Under the pieces are notes generated by a model. The model had not been told where the DNA came from. It was given only the letters and a program-made list of their open reading frames with translations, and searched no databases. Both the position numbers and the translations under genes were made by a program. Positions 58,317-64,000 of a stretch of DNA of 64,000 bases are shown piece by piece. The stretch is from Aphrophora alni (taxonomy: Eukaryota > Arthropoda > Insecta > Hemiptera > Aphrophoridae), in contig OY740768.1 of assembly GCA_963513935.1 (NCBI GenBank), forward strand, positions 17,844,590-17,908,589, in the 5' to 3' direction. Each line of letters starts with the position of its first letter. The first letter of the stretch is position 1.

Positions 58317-60600
58317 AATATTTTGTCTACTTCATCATTGGACAATGATATCTGTATACATAAGCCTATCTCTCTTATATGTTACATCCTAACAAGGATT
58401 TAAAAAATAAAAAACAACAGTGGGCACATAAACACAAAAAGATTGCGTTATCAACGATCGCTGTTTTTATTTCACAAACTTTCTCCGCGCTACTAACTCA
58501 TTATAAACTGAGTGATAACATCAAAACAAGAAAAGAGGTTTCATTAAGTTTTTACACGTATAAAGTTGAAAGCACAAATCCTACCCAACGATGCGTTGAA
58601 TCATAAAAAGACAATATACATTCAAGACTTAACCTTTTCACGAGAGGCTATTTGTATCATCTCTTGAACCCTTTACATAAATCTGAAGACAATAACACTC
58701 TGTATATTTTAACAAATCACTAGTTCTCTTTGTATAAACATGATCAATACTATTCTTTTAATGGAACAATATTAACACGTATCAGTGGTCTCAAAGTATA
58801 ATTGTTAGCTAGAATTATGGGAGAACCAAATGTATATATTTCAAATAGTAAGGCTATATAAATATATTTAAGATAATATCGTCCACATACACATTTACAT
58901 ATATTTTTGTCGCCCCATTTTGTTTCAACCTGAGGGCATAACTCAATTCATTCTCTTTAGGATTACAACAAATAATAGAGAAAAGGAAAGGAAGGAGCCT
59001 GCTCTCAGTACACAAGCAGAATTGTATGAAAGGAAAAGTGTGAGAATTATGACAGGATAGCTGGATATAATGTAGTGGGGAAGCTCCTCCATGCTCGCAG
59101 ACTTGTCCTTATGTTTGTGGCAGGTCTATAAAACTATTATCCGTTTCACACATTTAAGTTACTACAAAAGCAAAGACGCTACAAGAAACACGTTGCGGTA
59201 AAGTAATAAATAAATATAAGAGTATTGTATCCATCGGAAGTCTGAAATGTTTTTAACCGTTAAAAATTAAAACTTGAAACTTTTATTATATGTTGTCGAA
59301 ACTACAGTTTTATAAGGTGATTTTTTTACGATTTTTCTCAAAGTTTTCAAATGGTATCCACAATCGAGTACCCACATTGAAATGATATATTTTAGGTGAG
59401 AAAAATAGTCTAAAGGCACATTTAATACGACAATGAAATGGTGCCCGAAAAAGTGAAACTTTATTATATACTAGAAGCTCAAAAAATTAATTTAATTATT
59501 AGGATGACATTTTAAAAATTATTTATAAGAAGAAAACCAAAATTTTAATAAGAAATAAAAATATTCCCACATCTGACACCAAAGCGTTTAACCATTAATT
59601 TGGTTTTACATACATAATAGATAAGACATCCTCATAATATGACGAAGTTCAAAAATAAGAGCCTTTAGGCTGGCAACTTACGACCCACTTCTGGTAACTT
59701 CATGTAGGCTACAGCCCAAGAATAGTAGGCCTATTGTAGAACTCAGGACGTATCCTCCACCCACAATAACACATTTTGAAATTACCACAAAACAAGTAGT
59801 CTTCTCCTCGCGTGTCTAAAGCCTGTGTTAAAAGTTTACTATGGGACTTCTACTAGTTTAAATTCAATGGTACAATTAAAAATTTCGATTGAAAACTTCA
59901 AAATTAAGTCACTCTTTCGATTATGGTTGTGTATTGCACTTTTCTTTACTCCATTTCTTTTCTATAATAAAAAAAATTACAATGAATTGTCGTGTATTAA
60001 GGTTACCATTTGAAAAATAAGCCGAGTTACCTTCAAAATTGGGAACACATCTTAATTTTAAAGATGATGTTTAGATAACAAAAACCATCCCCTTAACATT
60101 GCGAGTTTTTATTTCTTACGGTTAAAAACTCCAGGGGCATTTTAACATGATGTGTATTTGTAAATTATTTAGTTCTAACAATACATCCTAAGGTGGGTGG
60201 ACAAGACTCATGTGTCTTGTCTCCTGATGTAAGGTTAACCAAACTCAAAAAGTTATATTAAATTATTAGTGATTTGTTATAAAGACGGAATTAAATCATA
60301 ATTTGTGAAACTATTGACTATGAAAAGAAGCTATATTATTTTATGTATGAAACCGTTAACAATAATTTTAATGGGGTAAATTTTTTATCGACAAAACTTG
60401 AAATTTATATAAAACCTAATTTGAATTCCTAACTTAACTGGGTTTCAAAACTGATAATTCCACGAAAATTCCAACATCGATTATTTTACACATAAAATAA
60501 TTATCTCTACTAAGTCACTGTGACAAAGTAAAAAGAAGTTGGATCGCATTTATTTAGTATTTTGAACCAAGTAGCTTGAAAAAGTGGTTAATAATTATCA
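58317..60600. other. AT-rich non-coding stretch
   Basis: 59000-59130 is slightly GC-richer (GGGGAAGCTCCTCCATGCTC). ORFs here are small and unconvincing. Nothing recognised. Confidence 0.45.
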
Positions 60601-60685
60601 GTTGTTTCTTTTCTGAGTAGTTGTTTTGTTTTGGCTTGTAAAATAATTGTATTTGTTCAATTATTTTTAATAAGAAGATATGTGA

Positions 60686-60707
60686 AGATGAACGTTTGCA
60701 GGTAAGT
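60686..60707 (+). other. Consensus splice-donor site after an ATG
   Basis: GAAGATGAACGTTTGCAG|GTAAGT: the donor (60701/60702) is a perfect CAG|GTAAGT, and the exon side begins an ATG-AAC-GTT-TGC frame. An acceptor-like TTTGCTCAG|AGAAG follows at about 60820. The motif alone is weak evidence of a gene. Confidence 0.2.
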
Positions 60708-60930
60708 AAAATGATGCTTTATTTGTAAGTTTTACAAAAGTCCCTTCAAAAGTCTTTATTGTTTTGGATCTTAAGATGAGCTGGAGTCTACAACCGGTGT
60801 AGCGAGCCATTGTTTGCTCAGAGAAGAATTGGACTGATTGATTACAAATACATTATCACAAATTCAGATTTACATCGAATTTCTTTACATTTGTAACAAC
60901 CTTATTTTTATAGTTGAAAGAATGAAGTTA

Positions 60931-61310
60931 TTATTTATCGATGACTGTCTTAATATATTGATGTTTCGATTGTACAGGTACGTCCAGAGTATTGATGTAT
61001 CTACACTTGAAAGAGGCGTTGCCATGTAGCTTCGTCGACCAATCAAAACCGTGGCCTTCTTGAAGATTAGATCTAATTCCGACGAGTACCGTGTAAGGCA
61101 CCTGACGAAGCGAGGGATTCAAGTTAAACTACCATCTTAGCAAGTCATCTCAAGAGAATTAGGGTAGAAACATCCCTTTAGCAAGTTCAGAACACTTTCC
61201 AACTCCACTTGAATGTACAAGGAGTCTTCAAGGATTTGATTATTGAATCGAAAATAACAAGGGACGTTTGAAGAGTCCAATCCAATCACTGCCCCCACCT
61301 CCCACCTCAT
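60931..61310 (-). pseudogene. Possible decayed coding segment, unidentified
   Basis: A minus-strand frame from ATG at 61308-61310 gives 57 residues (MRWEVGAVIGLDSSNVPCYF...ESVLNLLKGCFYPN...) to a TAA at 61137. The same frame has a TGA soon after, then stays open for tens of codons (IPRFVRCLTRYSSELDLIF...). A second frame (60931-61122) is also open. The segment is less AT-rich than its flanks and the composition looks coding. I cannot name a family. Confidence 0.25.
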
Positions 61311-62560
61311 GGTAAAGGATTTATTGTTCAAGTAATCAAATGCAGTTAGACACAACAGAGCATATACAGCAATTATTGATTATATCAATAAAACTCCTCC
61401 CAGAGTTTATATCTACAACAATACACTACCAATCAATTCCTATAATCATCTGAAGGGGATCCTAATTGAACTTTATTTTCTGAATGGGGTTTTTCACCCG
61501 CTTATGATAAGGATCTGGCGTATCCGTTTATTTCTCATTTATTTCCTGCCAGTTTCTATTATAAATCTTGCCCTTCTTATATCTCCAACAATTATTCCAG
61601 TCCACTGTAAAATTGTTTGCTTTTATAATTTAGATCTACAAGTATTTACTTGTCATTCGATTGTTACTATAGATATTAAGTATACCGTGTGGAAAAACAA
61701 AGTTTATTTTAAGGTGTAGTTTCGTGACTTAAGGTTCTCTAATAGTTAATGTGAAATTTTGTAATCATTTCTGCTTTATAAAAAAAAGTACAATAAATGG
61801 ATTTTTCAATTTAGATTATTATCATTTGCGTTCGGTCTATTCAATGAAGGAATCAACTTTAGAGAATTTTTAGGTAACATTGTATAAATTTAAACACAAA
61901 TAAATGGTGCAAAAAAATTGCATTAACTTTCTTACACGCCAATACACAAAACCAAATACTAATATCACGTAATACTGCTAAAAAAGGAAAGTAATTTTAA
62001 TTATTTTAAAGTTTGTACCCGTGCATATAAGGTACCTTATCAAATTTTTGTAACAAAAAATAATAATAATAAAATTAAAAAAAATAAATTGAAATTTAAG
62101 AAATTGAAACGTAGTTTTATTTGGGTCCACTTGAGAAATTTTTTGATCAAAATCGTTAGAGCCAATTTTGAAATTATTTTTTATGTTGTTTTCTTACGGC
62201 GTTTAATTTCCAGTTCCACCTAAAGTTTAAGCCTAGTTTTTGGTAATTGCAGGCTTTTAAAAGAAAAATGTGTATCTTTGTCATTTTACAGTTAAAATTC
62301 ACGATCTGTTATATACTTAAATACAGGCAAAGCTGAAATCATTTGTTTAAAAAAATTATTCGTCCTAAATGAAATCGTGTTGGTTTGAAATCAAGTTTTT
62401 AAATTTCTGAACTATCAAGTATTTTCTGAACGATAAGTTTTTGGGGACACGCGACCAATATGACTTCTTTCAAACCCTAGAGGCTATAAATTCAGCTAGA
62501 TTATTAATGAGTCGTTTTAGAGAAAATAAAAATATTGTATTTTAGTTTTTATGGCAACTC
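61311..62560. other. AT-rich stretch with a LINE-like word
   Basis: TTTTGATCAAAATCGTTAGA and GCCAATTTTGAAATTAT (62140-62180) resemble the block beside the T31 run at 18690-18770. Otherwise nothing. Confidence 0.4.
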
Positions 62561-62574
62561 CCTCCAAATTTCGA

Positions 62575-62690
62575 GATATTGAAAAATTGTTAAAAATAAA
62601 CGGATCAGTCGTTGTGCAGCAGTGCACTTGGCATACTGACTGACGAATGGACGGATAGACAGATAAACAAAAGGCAAACATCATCCAAAA
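62575..62690 (+). repeat. Retroelement-tail-like segment
   Basis: AAACGGATCAGTCGTTGTGC and then GACGAATGGACGGATAGACA, GATAAACAAAAGG. The degenerate GACGGATAGACA run is reminiscent of the CAGACAGA tails of LINEs. Weak. Confidence 0.3.
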
Positions 62691-63460
62691 ACATTTTTTG
62701 GGCTAATATTTTCGTAAAAAAAAAAAATCGACATATATTTTTTGAGCCTCGAGTAACTTTCCCCAATAGAAAAGTAAAAATATACTTATACGTTTATTTA
62801 TAAGATAAATACACTCGAATACTATTATCACTACCACACAGATAACACGTCATTCCTCTTTAAACAGGTAGTTCTCAACATCGAATGAATTGAGCTTCTT
62901 AACGATATGGTTTACATAGTGCATCTTCACGCCAGCTGGCAACCTCTACTACGATTTGTCTTCTGGGATTTGTTAACAAATGAGTAATACATGCAGAATC
63001 CCACTGGTTAGACAAAGAAGTAGCCATTAACAAGAAAACGTAATTAAGTTGACAAATGTTCTGACTCTGAATATTTAAGAATGAAAAATAAGTCTTTTAT
63101 TGTTAGACTTAAAAGTAAGGAGCGGGAATTAGACACTGAACATGTACTGAATTCACTCAAACCGTTTAGCACAGTCAACGCGTGCATATCAGAAAAATAT
63201 ATTAGTAAAATTAACATGATTATTTTGTGGTTTTTCTTATAAAAACAGATATTTGACTGTAATACAAATACAACAGTATATGTTGATTGCAATGTATCGT
63301 TTGGTATCGGAGGGGATTTTAGTTGAATAAGGACAACATTAGCAGACAACGTATGTTTTCTAAAAAAAAACTCGATCCCCCATTTTGTTTTCGCTACAAT
63401 TTATGTCATCCAAAAGCTAGTTGGCTAAAAATTATCCAACTAAACTGATCTGGAAAATCC
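62691..63460. other. AT-rich non-coding stretch
   Basis: Nothing recognised; a 101-codon minus frame (63044-63349) has no domain features. Confidence 0.45.
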
Positions 63461-63466
63461 GCGCAC

Positions 63467-63498
<32 letters not shown>

Positions 63499-63500
63499 GC

Positions 63501-63545
<45 letters not shown>

Positions 63546-63547
63546 CA
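63461..63547 (+). repeat. (CA)n-(GCAC)n alternating tract
   Basis: 87 bases of strictly alternating purine and pyrimidine: GCGCACACAC, a CA run, GCGC, seven GCAC units and CA again. This favours Z-DNA under supercoiling. Confidence 0.97.
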
Positions 63548-63674
63548 AATTCGGGTCCTAAAGCCAGCGGTAATGAGGCTTGAACAAATAAAATTAAGAC
63601 TTGATTACACGCATTCCAAATCGAGTTATCTTGACACTTAGCTTATGACGGTATCACACCTTAACTGACTCTAG

Positions 63675-64000
63675 AATCATCGTATTAGGACATATAAGAT
63701 ATCAGCCTGGAGTCTTATCGACATCTCCCACGGTTACGATATTCCAGCGGCAGTGGATCAGCTGTCAGGAGAATGTGTCGGCCGATTCAGAGAGAGTGCG
63801 CGTCGACTTATCAACCGAGTGTTGAGTCGTTATCACCGGCTTCCCTTTACACATTTATTCCAAATTCGCAATGGTCTGTTAAATATTTGAGGAATTAGTC
63901 TGGACGAGTTTTTCGGAAAGGCCAAATCACCCAATTATGACTGGCATGTCAGTCGTAATACGCTGCAAGTCTATATTCACTACGTCCCAATTGGTTGTGA
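63675..64000 (+). CDS. Possible exon or pseudogene fragment running off the right edge
   Basis: The GC content rises after about 63640. One plus frame is open from 63675 to a TGA at 63888-63890 (includes SHGYDIPAAVDQLSGECVG and ESARRLINRVLSRYHRLPF), then reopens in the same frame to the window edge (GISLDEFFGKAKSPNYDWHV, SRNTLQVYIHYVPIGC). The last part has coding-like codon choice. If real, the exon may start at an acceptor such as TTTGAG| or GAATTAG| near 63890-63898, or the TGA marks a pseudogene. No family was recognised. Confidence 0.3.

Overview
The window looks like non-coding, repeat-rich DNA from an animal nuclear genome, most likely an insect. The sequence is strongly AT-rich. It has no long open reading frame, no operon-like gene packing and no recognisable protein domain. 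It does have many short inverted-repeat (MITE-like) elements, microsatellites, two tandem arrays and an interstitial (TTAGG)4 run, the telomere motif of most insects. A 200-base run of N marks an assembly gap. The order cannot be fixed from this; a hemipteran is a loose guess only.

0-12 kb: a TIR element with 50-bp ends (181-590); a 145-bp near-perfect palindrome (4167-4311); a 250-bp direct duplication (7721/8351); the first full copy of a palindromic MITE (called family M2, 9272-9475); and several copies of a dispersed unit (called family S) that recurs across the window. 12-22 kb: a 20-bp-unit minisatellite with a higher-order 100-bp period (15333-15813), an unrecognised but protein-like ORF (16763-16954, minus), telomere-like repeats, two neighbouring copies of another palindromic element (18830-19422) and a TIR element with C/G-tract ends (20711-21276). 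22-38 kb: a full M2 copy (25105-25345), a duplicated CAGCTG-rich block (27828/28880), an inverted repeat pair (28345/34455), and a possible 2.6-kb TIR-bounded unit (34658-37261).

38-54 kb: GTCACGTGAC, a perfect CLEAR-type E-box; a GGGA-repeat with quadruplex potential; a 650-bp TIR element (41583-42229); an element with G-rich ends (43293-43761); a less AT-rich island (46.0-47.3 kb) that could contain a 5' exon; a nested repeat block around the assembly gap (49.1-52.4 kb); and a piggyBac-like MITE candidate flanked by CTAG (51675-51963). 54-64 kb: more family S and M2 copies, a long GA microsatellite, a five-unit array of about 142 bp, a few weak coding candidates, an 87-bp alternating purine-pyrimidine CA/GCAC tract, and a coding-looking frame running off the right edge (63891-64000).

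I find no protein-coding gene I would call with confidence, and no tRNA, rRNA, CRISPR or prokaryotic system. The most unusual recurring signal is a module of the form GAAGATGG - short hairpin - CGAAACG, which sits in at least three otherwise different palindromic repeat families and partly resembles a hammerhead ribozyme core. I did not find a complete new biological system.
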